Assembly (NCBI RefSeq): GCF_013385175.1
Contig: NZ_JABZEO010000006.1
Span: forward strand, 62,001-126,000
Reading direction: 5' to 3'
Length of the DNA: 64,000 nucleotides
From: Allochromatium humboldtianum
Lineage (GTDB): Bacteria; Pseudomonadota; Gammaproteobacteria; Chromatiales; Chromatiaceae
Part shown: positions 36,135-44,344 of the stretch, piece after piece
Layout: each line of letters opens with the position of its first letter
How positions within the stretch are numbered: the first letter of the stretch is position 1
Notes under the pieces: generated by a model
What the model was told of the DNA's origin: nothing
Database searches by the model: none
What the model saw: the letters and a program-made list of their open reading frames with translations, nothing else
Position numbers and translations under genes: made by a program

Positions 36135-38339
36135 ATGACGCACCCGACGCCCCAAGAGTCCGGATCGGTTGAAGCGGACGACGATTTCACCATACGCGAC
36201 AAAGACAATATCGCCGCCGGGGTCGATGCCGAAGTCTTTACCGCCAACCAGCGGATCTTTTCCGGCTCGCTCGGCCTGACCTTCGCGGCGGCCTGCATTC
36301 TCTACACCACGTTTCACATCTTCGTGATGAATTTCTACCCACTCGAGACATGGCTGTATCGGCTCATTCACGTCTCGGGCGGGCTTACGCTGGGCTTCAT
36401 CTTTTTCTCGGCCCGCGCCTTCCCGGACGAACTCGGCCACAAACAGCCGTTTACGCCGCTCGAATGGATCCTGCTGTTACCGGCGGCGGCACTGATTTTC
36501 ACCGCTTTTGGGCAAATCGTGCTGGCGATCGCCACCGGCGATCTCGTGCAAACGGGTGCGCCGAAAGACAAGATGCTGTGGACCTTCAGCTATCCGATCA
36601 TCGCTGGAACCACGCTTGCGCTGCTGGTGTCCTGGCTTTCTCCGGTGCGCGACCGCGGCCGGATCGCGTTGCCGGACATCCTGCTCGCAGTCGCGGCCGT
36701 CACCGTCGGCGCCTACATCATCTCGCACGCCGAATTCTTACGCATGCGTGCGCAGGTGTTTCCTCACGTCAATGACATGTACGCCGCCATCGCCGGTATC
36801 ATGCTGATTCTGGAACTGACTCGCCGACTGGCCGGCCTGGCGCTGGTGGTCATCGTCGGCGTGTTCATCGCCTATGGCTTCATCGGCCCCTGGCTGCCCG
36901 GCGTGCTCGAACATCGCGGCTATACTCCGGAACGGTTTTTTGCCTTCATCTATACCGATAACGGTATTCTCGGTCCGACCACGGCCATCTCGTCGACCTA
37001 CATCATTCTGTTCATCACCTTCGCAGCCTTTCTGCAGGCCAGTCGGGTGGGCGAATATTTCGTCAATTTCGCCTTTGCCGCCGCCGGCGGTACACGAGGC
37101 GGCCCGGCCAAGGTCGCGGTGTTCTCGTCGGCGCTGATGGGCACGATCAACGGCACCTCGGCCGGCAATGTGGTGTCGACCGGCTCGCTGACGATTCCGT
37201 TGATGAAGCGTGTCGGTTACAGCCCGCAGACGTCGGCCTCGGTCGAGGCCGCCGCGTCCTCGGGCGGCCAGATCCTGCCGCCGATCATGGGTGCGGGCGC
37301 GTTCATCATGGCCGAGATCACCGGCATCGCCTATGCCGACATCGTGGTGGCGGCGGTGATTCCGGCGGCGCTCTATTTCCTGTCGATCTACTTCATGGTC
37401 GACAAGGAAGCGCTCAAAAGAGGCATGCTCGGACTGCCGCGAGAAGACTTGCCCGAATTCGGCAAACTGGCACGGCAAGCCTTTTTGTTCATCCCGATCC
37501 TGACGCTGATCGGCGCCCTGTTCATGGGCTATTCGGTGATACGCGCCGGCACCCTGGCGATGGCCGCTGCGGCCGTGGTCAGTTGGCTGACGCCGTTTCG
37601 CATGGGGCCGAAACAGATTCTCTATGCGTTCGAGATTGCCGCGCGCATGTCGCTGCAACTGGTTGCAGTGTGTGCGGCCGCCGGCGTGATCGTCGGCGTG
37701 ATTGCGCTCACCGGCATCGGCACGCGCTTCTCATCGATGCTGCTCGGTCTGGCCGACCAGAACCAGCTCATCGCGCTCACGTTTGCGATGTGCGTGTCGA
37801 TCATCCTCGGCATGGGCATGCCGACCACGGCGGCCTACGCCGTAGCCGCCAGCGTGATCGCGCCGGGTCTGATCCAGCTGGGCATCGAACCGCTGACCGC
37901 GCACTTCTTCATTTTCTATTACGCGGTGATGTCGGCGATTACGCCGCCTGTGGCGCTGGCGGCTTACGCCGGTGCAGCGATCGCGCAGTCGGACCCGATG
38001 AAGACCAGCGTCGAAAGCTTCAAGATGGGTCTGGCCGCCTTCGTCGTACCCTTCATGTTCTTCTATTCGGCGCCGCTGCTGATGCAGGGCGAATGGCACC
38101 AGAACCTGCATGCCTTCGTGACCGCCGCACTAGGCATTTACCTGCTCGCTTCGGGTATCCAGGGCTGGTTCTTCGGCGCGATCGGCAAGGTGCTGAGCGT
38201 CGTGCTGATGATCGCGGCATTGGCGATGATTGCCGGCGGCCTCACGTCGGATGCGATCGGCATGACGATGGCGGCGGTCGTGTTTCTGATCCAGCGCAAA
38301 ATTCTCGACAAACGCGCAATGACGACGGGTTCGCCTTGA
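36135..38339 (+). CDS. TRAP transporter fused small/large permease (DctMQ type, TAXI group)
   Basis: A protein of 734 residues from ATG 36135, with GAGGG nine bases upstream. The DctQ-like four-helix part (~35-200) is fused to a DctM part of about twelve helices, with GGTRGGPAKVAVFSSALMG, NVVSTGSLTIPLMKR and the late MGMPTTAAYA signature. It is a Na+-driven secondary transporter that works with the TAXI binding protein upstream. The uspA-type gene follows after 75 bp, a recurring partnership. Codon choice here seems less GC-biased than in the flanks, by eye only. Confidence 0.93.
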   Translation: MTHPTPQESGSVEADDDFTIRDKDNIAAGVDAEVFTANQRIFSGSLGLTFAAACILYTTFHIFVMNFYPLETWLYRLIHVSGGLTLGFIFFSARAFPDELGHKQPFTPLEWILLLPAAALIFTAFGQIVLAIATGDLVQTGAPKDKMLWTFSYPIIAGTTLALLVSWLSPVRDRGRIALPDILLAVAAVTVGAYIISHAEFLRMRAQVFPHVNDMYAAIAGIMLILELTRRLAGLALVVIVGVFIAYGFIGPWLPGVLEHRGYTPERFFAFIYTDNGILGPTTAISSTYIILFITFAAFLQASRVGEYFVNFAFAAAGGTRGGPAKVAVFSSALMGTINGTSAGNVVSTGSLTIPLMKRVGYSPQTSASVEAAASSGGQILPPIMGAGAFIMAEITGIAYADIVVAAVIPAALYFLSIYFMVDKEALKRGMLGLPREDLPEFGKLARQAFLFIPILTLIGALFMGYSVIRAGTLAMAAAAVVSWLTPFRMGPKQILYAFEIAARMSLQLVAVCAAAGVIVGVIALTGIGTRFSSMLLGLADQNQLIALTFAMCVSIILGMGMPTTAAYAVAASVIAPGLIQLGIEPLTAHFFIFYYAVMSAITPPVALAAYAGAAIAQSDPMKTSVESFKMGLAAFVVPFMFFYSAPLLMQGEWHQNLHAFVTAALGIYLLASGIQGWFFGAIGKVLSVVLMIAALAMIAGGLTSDAIGMTMAAVVFLIQRKILDKRAMTTGSP

Positions 38340-38341
38340 GC

Positions 38342-38373
38342 CGCTCTCCCCTCGCGTGAGCGGGGGGAGAAGT
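38342..38373 (+). other. hairpin between TRAP permease and usp gene
   Basis: Two alternative stems share this stretch: CCGCTC with GAGCGG, and TCTCCCC with GGGGAGA. Such CTCTCCCC/GGGGAGA sequences are frequent between bacterial genes and may stabilise the mRNA end. Confidence 0.4.
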
Positions 38374-38414
38374 CCACCTCAATCGAGGCGCCGCCGAATA
38401 CTCTGGAGACTCGC

Positions 38415-38882
38415 ATGTACAAACACGTTTTCATCGCCATCGACGACAGTGAAACCTCGCAAAAGGCGCTTGACGAAGCCATTGCGGTCGCGAAGGTCCA
38501 CGATGCCACACTCGAGATCGCTCATGCGATCGACGAGCATCTCGTTCATGTCTTTTACGCCGGCGGCATGACCACGACCAGCACCGAACAACTCAAGAAC
38601 ACGCTCGAAACCAGCGGTCGCGACGTGCTCGACAAAGCGCTCGCGAAGGCGCTGGCCGCAGGCGCCAAGGCCAAAACCCATCTCATCAAAGGCCATGGCG
38701 AACATGCCGATGATCTGATCGCCGAGGCGGTCAAGCGCTCCAACGCCGATTTGCTGGTCGTCGGCTCGCACGGCCGCCGTGGCGTGCGTCGCCTGCTGTT
38801 GGGCAGTGTGGCCGAAAATCTGGTGCGCAAGGTCGCCATCTCGGTGCTGATCGTGCGCGGCCCGAACGCCGAGTCGCACTGA
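38415..38882 (+). CDS. UspA-family universal stress protein (TRAP-associated)
   Basis: A protein of 155 residues. The ATP-binding motif G-x2-G-x9-G-S is complete: Gly117, Gly120 and Gly130-Ser131 in VVGSHGRRGV...GS. The N-terminal IAIDDS matches the nucleotide-binding strand. In Halomonas the TeaD protein of this type regulates the TRAP transporter encoded next to it; the same gene order here suggests an ATP-dependent control of the TAXI transporter. Confidence 0.92.
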   Translation: MYKHVFIAIDDSETSQKALDEAIAVAKVHDATLEIAHAIDEHLVHVFYAGGMTTTSTEQLKNTLETSGRDVLDKALAKALAAGAKAKTHLIKGHGEHADDLIAEAVKRSNADLLVVGSHGRRGVRRLLLGSVAENLVRKVAISVLIVRGPNAESH

Positions 38883-38939
38883 GCCGGTTTGCACGCGACA
38901 TATTCGATGCGGCCCCGTTAGGTCATAGCCTAACCGGCT
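38882..38939. terminator. candidate bidirectional stop structure
   Basis: The arms AGCCGGTT (38882-38889) and AACCGGCT (38932-38939) are fully complementary and include the stop codons of the converging usp and mscS-like genes. A second stem GTTAGG/CCTAAC with loop TCATAG lies inside (38917-38934). There is no T-run. Confidence 0.45.
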
Positions 38940-41632
38940 GCACCGAGAGCCGGCGCGATCGGCGGACCACGGCGCAGGATCAGCTCCTGCGTCGGATAGG
39001 CGAAGCTGATCCCGGCCTCTTCGAACCTCTGGTGGAGATCGAGATTGATGCCCTGCTGGATGTCCATGTAGAGCCCGTAATCCGGGCTGAGCACGTAGTA
39101 GACCGTCTCGAACAGGAGCGCAAAGTCGCCGTACTCGGCGAAATGCGCCCGATCGAAGCGCGTTTGCGGCTGCGCCTCGATGGCTTCGCGCAGCATGTGC
39201 GGGATCTGCTCCAAAAGCGCACGCGGCGTCTGATAGACGACGCCGATCCGAAATACGATCCGACGTTCCCTGAACTGCTTGAAGTTGTGGATACGGCTGC
39301 TGAGCAGGTCGCTGTTCGATAGCACTACCTGTTCGCCCGAGAGACTGCGAATGCGCGTGGTCTTGATCCCGGTGTACTCGATGACGCCCACGGTATCGCC
39401 GGCCTTGACGAAGTCGCCGACCCGGAACGGCTTGTCGAGCACGATCGCCATCGAGCTGAAGACGTCCGAGAGGATGCTGTTCAACGCAAAGCCGACGGCC
39501 ACACTGCCCACACCGAGCGCGCCCAGCAGTCCGGCGATCGGATACTGGAAATAGGCCATCAGCGAGACCAGCACCGTCAGCCAGATGCCGACGCGGAAGA
39601 ACACCAGCATCACGCCATAGCCGGTGACGGTGGACGGATCGCGCCGCTCCTTGCGCGTGCGCTTGCGGATGAAATAATCGGCCATCGCCGCATTGGCCCA
39701 CAGGCCGAGCTGGATGTAGAAGGCGACGATCAGCAGGTTCCAGAGCCAGGCCACGACCGTCGGCCCGGCGAGTCCGGATACCCGCATGGCCACATAGAAG
39801 GCCGCGATCAGCACGAACAACTGACTGGTGTTGCCCGCGACGGCTGAGAGCACCAGACGCAGGTCTCCGACATCCGTCGTTGAGTGCTGCACCTTGCGCC
39901 GGTTCAGCGCTCGGCGCGCACCCAGGCGAATCAGCGAGACGATCAGGAGCACGACCAGGAACATGGCCAGCGCCGTGATCAGTTCGCGCATCCGAATGCT
40001 CTGATCATCGATCACCAGCCATTCGGCCTCCCACCACTCGGACAGCGTCTCCTGAGCTTGCAGCCACTGGAGCGACCAGTTCTGCTCTTCGATCACGGCT
40101 TCGATCTGAGGCCGCATCCCCTGGAGCAGCGCAATCAGGGAGTCTTGCGTCTGGAGCAATTCGCGTCCGTGACGCTCGGCCAGTTCGTGCGCCGCGCTGC
40201 GCGTCTCCAGCGCCTCACGCAGCGACGTGCTGAGATCGGCTTCCAGTAAACGGCGTTCCTGGGCCAGTTGGATCGAGCGCAGTGAATTCAACCGGCTTTC
40301 GATCGCCTCCTTCTCGCGGATCGCCGTCGCCGTGTCCAGGATGTTCTGACGCAGTAGTTCGGCCAGATCGAGTTGTTCCGCGTCATGCATCAGCTGGTAG
40401 CGCTGCTCCCAGAGACGGCGCCTCTGCTCCAGGTTGGCCAGTGCCGCATTCAGGCTGTCGAGACTGGTGCGCGCGGCCGACTGCTCGGCCTGGCGGGCCA
40501 GAACCCATTCCTCCAGCGCCGTCTGGTCGGCGGTTCGATCGCTCGCGGCGAGGCGTCGACGCGCACGATAGAGGTCGGCCTCGGCCTGATCGCCCCGTTG
40601 TTGCAGGGTCTCGATCTGGGCGCGCATTCGGTCCCTGGCGCCGTCGAGTTCTTCCAGACGCGCCTGGAGGGCTTCGCGCGGCAGCTCGACCCGCGTCTGT
40701 AACGCCTCGATACGTTGCACCAGCACGGCTTGAGCCGACTCGGCGAGACGCTGTTCCAGACGTGCCGCTTCGCACGCCTGCTCGGCGGCCATGCGCTGCT
40801 GTCGGGACAGGATCTCGTTCAGGCGCGCTTCTTCCAGTGCATCGGACAGCGCTTCGCGTTCCAACGGCTGAACGTTCTCGGTCTCGGCTTGAATGAGACG
40901 ATCGCGCGCTGCGCGTCGTTCGCGGACGGCGGTCGTCAGGGCATTCTCGGCGTCCGCCAGACGCTGTTCGGCGGTCGCGATCCGGGTCTCGGCGACAGCG
41001 GCGAGCGACTGATTCAAGGTCAATTCCGCCCGCGCCTGATCCAGCAGCGAGACCGGAAACGGCGGCTCCAGTGCGATGCCCTCGGTCTGTATTGCGGCGA
41101 GCCGGGCCTGACGATCGGCCAGCTCGCGTTCGGCTTCGATCAGGCGCTCGGCCAGACCGGCACGGCGCTGGACGACGCGCCTCAGCTCCTGGAGCCGCTG
41201 GCGCTGTCGTTCGAGTGCGGACAGGCGTGTTTCGCGCGCGGCCTGTTGGAGGGCGAGCGCGTCGGCGTCCATGTCCGGATCGGCGGCATCAGCAGAGGTA
41301 TCCGCCATGGCTTCAGCGGTCGCGGCTTCGATCGCGGCCGTCTTCTCGGTGATCCGCGCGTCGATCAGATCCAGGGCTTTCCTGACGGTATCCGGCGCGG
41401 CCAGTGACGATGGAAACTCCGACAGGCCGACCAGGGCCGGATCGAATGCGGCGTCAAGGCGGTCGCTGTCAGGGGCGTCCTGATTGTGGTCGGACGGATC
41501 GGGGGTGGAGTCGGCTTCGGGGGCAGCGTCTGCCAAAGGCTCCGGGGCCGATTGGGTCTGGGCCTGGAGCATCCCAGGCAACAGCAGAACGAGACAGGCG
41601 AGCAGGACTCGCGGAGACAGGGCGTAAATCAT
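38930..41632 (-). CDS. large MscS-family mechanosensitive channel with coiled-coil periplasmic domain
   Basis: A protein of 900 residues from the ATG at 41632, where a signal peptide starts (MIYALSPRVLL, cleavage near LQAQTQ); an ATG 17 codons upstream is also possible. Residues ~90-530 are Ala/Glu/Arg/Gln-rich heptads, a long periplasmic coiled coil as in MscK-type proteins. Four membrane helices follow (~550-720). The pore region is GLLGALGVGSVAVGFALNSILSDVFSS, then the MscS beta domain (PFRVGDFV) and a vestibule. It protects against osmotic downshock. It converges on the TRAP operon. Confidence 0.9.
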   Translation of the reverse strand: MIYALSPRVLLACLVLLLPGMLQAQTQSAPEPLADAAPEADSTPDPSDHNQDAPDSDRLDAAFDPALVGLSEFPSSLAAPDTVRKALDLIDARITEKTAAIEAATAEAMADTSADAADPDMDADALALQQAARETRLSALERQRQRLQELRRVVQRRAGLAERLIEAERELADRQARLAAIQTEGIALEPPFPVSLLDQARAELTLNQSLAAVAETRIATAEQRLADAENALTTAVRERRAARDRLIQAETENVQPLEREALSDALEEARLNEILSRQQRMAAEQACEAARLEQRLAESAQAVLVQRIEALQTRVELPREALQARLEELDGARDRMRAQIETLQQRGDQAEADLYRARRRLAASDRTADQTALEEWVLARQAEQSAARTSLDSLNAALANLEQRRRLWEQRYQLMHDAEQLDLAELLRQNILDTATAIREKEAIESRLNSLRSIQLAQERRLLEADLSTSLREALETRSAAHELAERHGRELLQTQDSLIALLQGMRPQIEAVIEEQNWSLQWLQAQETLSEWWEAEWLVIDDQSIRMRELITALAMFLVVLLIVSLIRLGARRALNRRKVQHSTTDVGDLRLVLSAVAGNTSQLFVLIAAFYVAMRVSGLAGPTVVAWLWNLLIVAFYIQLGLWANAAMADYFIRKRTRKERRDPSTVTGYGVMLVFFRVGIWLTVLVSLMAYFQYPIAGLLGALGVGSVAVGFALNSILSDVFSSMAIVLDKPFRVGDFVKAGDTVGVIEYTGIKTTRIRSLSGEQVVLSNSDLLSSRIHNFKQFRERRIVFRIGVVYQTPRALLEQIPHMLREAIEAQPQTRFDRAHFAEYGDFALLFETVYYVLSPDYGLYMDIQQGINLDLHQRFEEAGISFAYPTQELILRRGPPIAPALGAAG

Positions 41633-41731
41633 AATGACAAACACGATCGGCTCGGTTGCAAGCCTGAGGATGGGTCTATCCATCGCGCCCAGGCTTGGCG
41701 GATCACAGTATGCAATCCGGCGAGTTGCCGA

Positions 41732-41818
41732 TCAGTCTATCGTACACGAATAAGCAGCTGCAACCGCATGGGCGGCGCGGGTGTTTGAGTCTTCGATGAT
41801 CTTTTTCAGCGTTGGCAT
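41732..41818 (-). pseudogene. 28-codon relic resembling the N-terminus of a Kch-type ion channel
   Basis: It starts 10 bp after the stop of the Mrr-like gene, in operon position. It encodes MPTLKKIIEDSNTRAAHAV and a few more residues, then stops. Voltage-gated-type bacterial ion channels often begin with a similar (I/V)(I/V)EDxDTRAGRxFD stretch, so this may be the stump of a lost third gene. It could also be a chance frame: there is no strong ribosome binding site and the match covers about a dozen residues. Confidence 0.3.
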
Positions 41819-41828
41819 GGGGCGATCT

Positions 41829-42944
41829 TCAGGTTGGGGCATTCGCAGCGGCTGGATCAGTGCTTGGAGGCAGCGACACCCCATTGATCTGCCACCGAGC
41901 CAACTGTTCAGGGCCGACCAACATCAACCGCTCACTCTTGCTTGCGCTCTCCAGCGCCTGAGCCGTAAAACCGCTGGTGGTAACGAATACACCGAGATCG
42001 GCGCCGTTTTCCTCGATCACGCCCTTGAACTGCTGGATGGCCGGCCGGCCGACGGGGTTTTCGGGGGTATAGCGCTTACACTGCACCAGGATGAGCCGCC
42101 CACCGTCCTTGGCCACGCCATCGATGCCGGCATCACTCCCTGCCGGTGTGACCCAGGCGGTCAAGCCGGCCTCGACGAACAGACTCATGACGTGCTGCTC
42201 GAATTCCAGCGGCGAGAGGACGAGCCAGCGAGTGCGCAATGCAGTTGGATCGTCGGGCATGGGATGCTGACGGGGCGCGGTGATGTCCTGGACGACGGCA
42301 TCGCGCGTCGAAGCCTTGAGGCGTATCAAAGCGGCATCGGTGGCGAGCAGTGCCAGGATGCCTTGAACGAAGAGCGCGTTGTCGTCATCGGTGTCGAGGA
42401 GTGCGGCGATCAGGCTGGTCAGCCCGCTAACCCCCAGGAAGAACACCAGCAGCGCGGGCAGACCGATGGCCCCACCGAAGGCGGCGATGCCGACACCAGA
42501 GCCGCCGAGTACGGGTGCAGCGAGCAGCGTCGCCGGCAGGGCGACGCGCAGACCAACCGGGAGCCGACCATAACCGTTGAGCGTCGCGGCGACGAGCCGT
42601 TTGACCACAGCCAAGGCTGAAGCATCCGGGCGCGTGACACGCAGTTTGGCGATCTTCTCGTGAGTCGACAGTCGCTCGCTGGCGAGGATGGTACGTGCTT
42701 GCAGTAGCCAGGCGACGGCCGCTTGCTGAGTCGGGTCGACCAAGGGTGATGATGCCTGTTCAGGCGGGGGTATACCCAACCAATCCAGAACAGCTTGACG
42801 ATCTGCGGCCGAGAGTCGGTCGAGATCCTTCGGGAGATAGGGTGTCGGCGTAGTGGGCGGCACGACATCATCGGTTGCGAGCCAGTCGAGCAGGATTGGC
42901 GGCAAGGTCGAATCGGCAGGCGGTATGGCGTTGGGATCCGTCAT
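41829..42944 (-). CDS. membrane-anchored Mrr-type restriction endonuclease
   Basis: A protein of 371 residues. The N-terminal ~125 residues are Pro-rich and helical and unrecognised. Hydrophobic helices occupy ~133-207 (two to three passes). The C-terminal Mrr_cat domain (~243-355) has a complete PD-(D/E)XK set: Asp271 and Asp275 in GSDAGIDG, then the QCKRY motif (Gln288, Lys290) and the conserved GFTAQA. Mrr-like enzymes cleave modified or foreign DNA, and membrane-linked versions are typical of defence islands. GGAG lies seven bases before the ATG. The gene starts 13 bp after the TerD-nuclease gene, so the two form one operon. Confidence 0.88.
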   Translation of the reverse strand: MTDPNAIPPADSTLPPILLDWLATDDVVPPTTPTPYLPKDLDRLSAADRQAVLDWLGIPPPEQASSPLVDPTQQAAVAWLLQARTILASERLSTHEKIAKLRVTRPDASALAVVKRLVAATLNGYGRLPVGLRVALPATLLAAPVLGGSGVGIAAFGGAIGLPALLVFFLGVSGLTSLIAALLDTDDDNALFVQGILALLATDAALIRLKASTRDAVVQDITAPRQHPMPDDPTALRTRWLVLSPLEFEQHVMSLFVEAGLTAWVTPAGSDAGIDGVAKDGGRLILVQCKRYTPENPVGRPAIQQFKGVIEENGADLGVFVTTSGFTAQALESASKSERLMLVGPEQLARWQINGVSLPPSTDPAAANAPT

Positions 42945-42957
42945 GGCGCTCTCCCGG

Positions 42958-44235
42958 TCATGGATGAATCAGTGTGTCTTCCACGACCTGCTGGATGACC
43001 TCGTTGTCGAAGCTGCATCCGGTGTCACGCTTGATGACGAGACGTATCTTGTTGATGACGTCCTCGGTCAGGAGGGCACGGATGAGGCTTTCGCGTGTCA
43101 GGGCGCTGACCTCGTTCCAGTGTTTCTCCAGCATCCCCTTGCGCGTCATCCCAAAGCGCGAGATCAACAACAGGCGCTCGCAGTCCTCCAGACTGACATC
43201 AGGCAGCAGGTCAACCGAGAAGACCAGATTGGCCGTGACCATGTCATGCGTAGCGATATGGTAGACGCGCCAGGTGGCGAGATTGGTCAGCAGTGCCCAG
43301 CGGATGCCGGAATAGGCACCGTAGGAGGTGGACTGGAAGACATGCTTGTCGCGCAAAGTGAGTCCTGCGCGCTTGCTCTCGCCGACGATGAGATCCTGAT
43401 CACCGACAGCCAGCACATAGTCGGCCTTGCGCCCCTGAACCTTCTGCTCGGCCTTGATCTCGTCCATTGAATACCCGAACACGTCCATCAGGATCTTGTC
43501 GAGGATCATGCGGGTATTGCTCTCGTTGAGCTGATTGTCGACGGCGGCCCGGATTTGCGGCAGGAAGCGACGCAACGCCTTCTGCAGGGCTTCGGCCTTT
43601 TCCGCCCGCACCTGCTTGGGTGAGCGGCGGCGACTGAGGGTGACGGCTGGATTGGTCCTGTCGTCTTCGGAGACTTCAGTTTCCTCGGCCGTCGACGACT
43701 GGAGGTTGACGCCAAGTGCTGTGGCCAGGGTGTCGAGTCCACCGTTGTACCCCTGCCCCACGGCACGGAACTTCCAGGTTCCCTGGTGGCGGTAGAGATC
43801 ACCAAGCATCAAGGCGCGTTCCCGTCCGGCAGGCTTGAGATCGAAGCGAATCAATTCGTCTTCGCCGGCCAGATCCGTGAGACGGATGTAGAGTTGATCG
43901 AGCAACCCGCAATGAGGGCAGCCCTCGACATCGGGTTCAGTCGCCAGGGTGACGGTGAAGATGATCTTGGTGACATCTTCGGGGACACGATCCAAAAAGG
44001 CGCGGAAACGGCGCTGGTCGTCGTCTGGGTCGCTCTCCAGAATGAGCGAGCCGCACGGTGTTTCGGCCTGGTTGTAGAAGACGAAGTCCTGATCGTGTCG
44101 TACCTGGCCTGTCGAACCGATCAGAAACGCGCAGGCATCGATGTCCCAGGACAGCCCAGCATCCCAGCCGATACCGACGAGGATACGGTTGTGAACCAGC
44201 GGCGCATTGGCCCCCTGTTGCAACTCCAGCCCCAT
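42958..44235 (-). CDS. TerD domain fused to a PD-(D/E)XK (HsdR N-terminal-like) nuclease domain
   Basis: A protein of 425 residues from ATG 44235 (MGLELQQGAN, the usual TerD start; GAGG nine bases upstream). A TTG at 44250 would add five residues. Residues 1-~178 are a TerD/TerZ domain: LVGIGWD, the Ca-binding DIDACAFL, then FVFYNQ and the C-terminal GDLYRHQGTWKFRAVGQGYNGGL. A charged linker follows. Residues ~235-345 match the nuclease fold of type I restriction subunit N-termini, with Asp272 (KADYVL) and Glu286-x-Lys288 (GESKR). A CPHC pair (106-109) sits within the TerD part. Ter proteins belong to stress and phage-response systems; fusion to a nuclease suggests a calcium- or damage-triggered effector. 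Inference only. Confidence 0.88.
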   Translation of the reverse strand: MGLELQQGANAPLVHNRILVGIGWDAGLSWDIDACAFLIGSTGQVRHDQDFVFYNQAETPCGSLILESDPDDDQRRFRAFLDRVPEDVTKIIFTVTLATEPDVEGCPHCGLLDQLYIRLTDLAGEDELIRFDLKPAGRERALMLGDLYRHQGTWKFRAVGQGYNGGLDTLATALGVNLQSSTAEETEVSEDDRTNPAVTLSRRRSPKQVRAEKAEALQKALRRFLPQIRAAVDNQLNESNTRMILDKILMDVFGYSMDEIKAEQKVQGRKADYVLAVGDQDLIVGESKRAGLTLRDKHVFQSTSYGAYSGIRWALLTNLATWRVYHIATHDMVTANLVFSVDLLPDVSLEDCERLLLISRFGMTRKGMLEKHWNEVSALTRESLIRALLTEDVINKIRLVIKRDTGCSFDNEVIQQVVEDTLIHP

Positions 44236-44271
44236 GATCTCATCCCTCAACCTTGAACCATGACAGGATGA

Positions 44272-44283
44272 TTGTAGCTACAA
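44272..44283. promoter_or_regulatory. 12-bp perfect palindrome upstream of the TerD-nuclease operon
   Basis: TTGTAGCTACAA, 37 bp before the ATG at 44235. On the minus strand the end of it forms TACAAT, a good -10 element, so a protein bound here would block the promoter. No good -35 is seen. Confidence 0.5.
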
Positions 44284-44344
44284 GCGTACTTGAACACACA
44301 CCGATCAAATCGAGATCCGTCTGAACAAGCCCTGTCCTTCCGTC

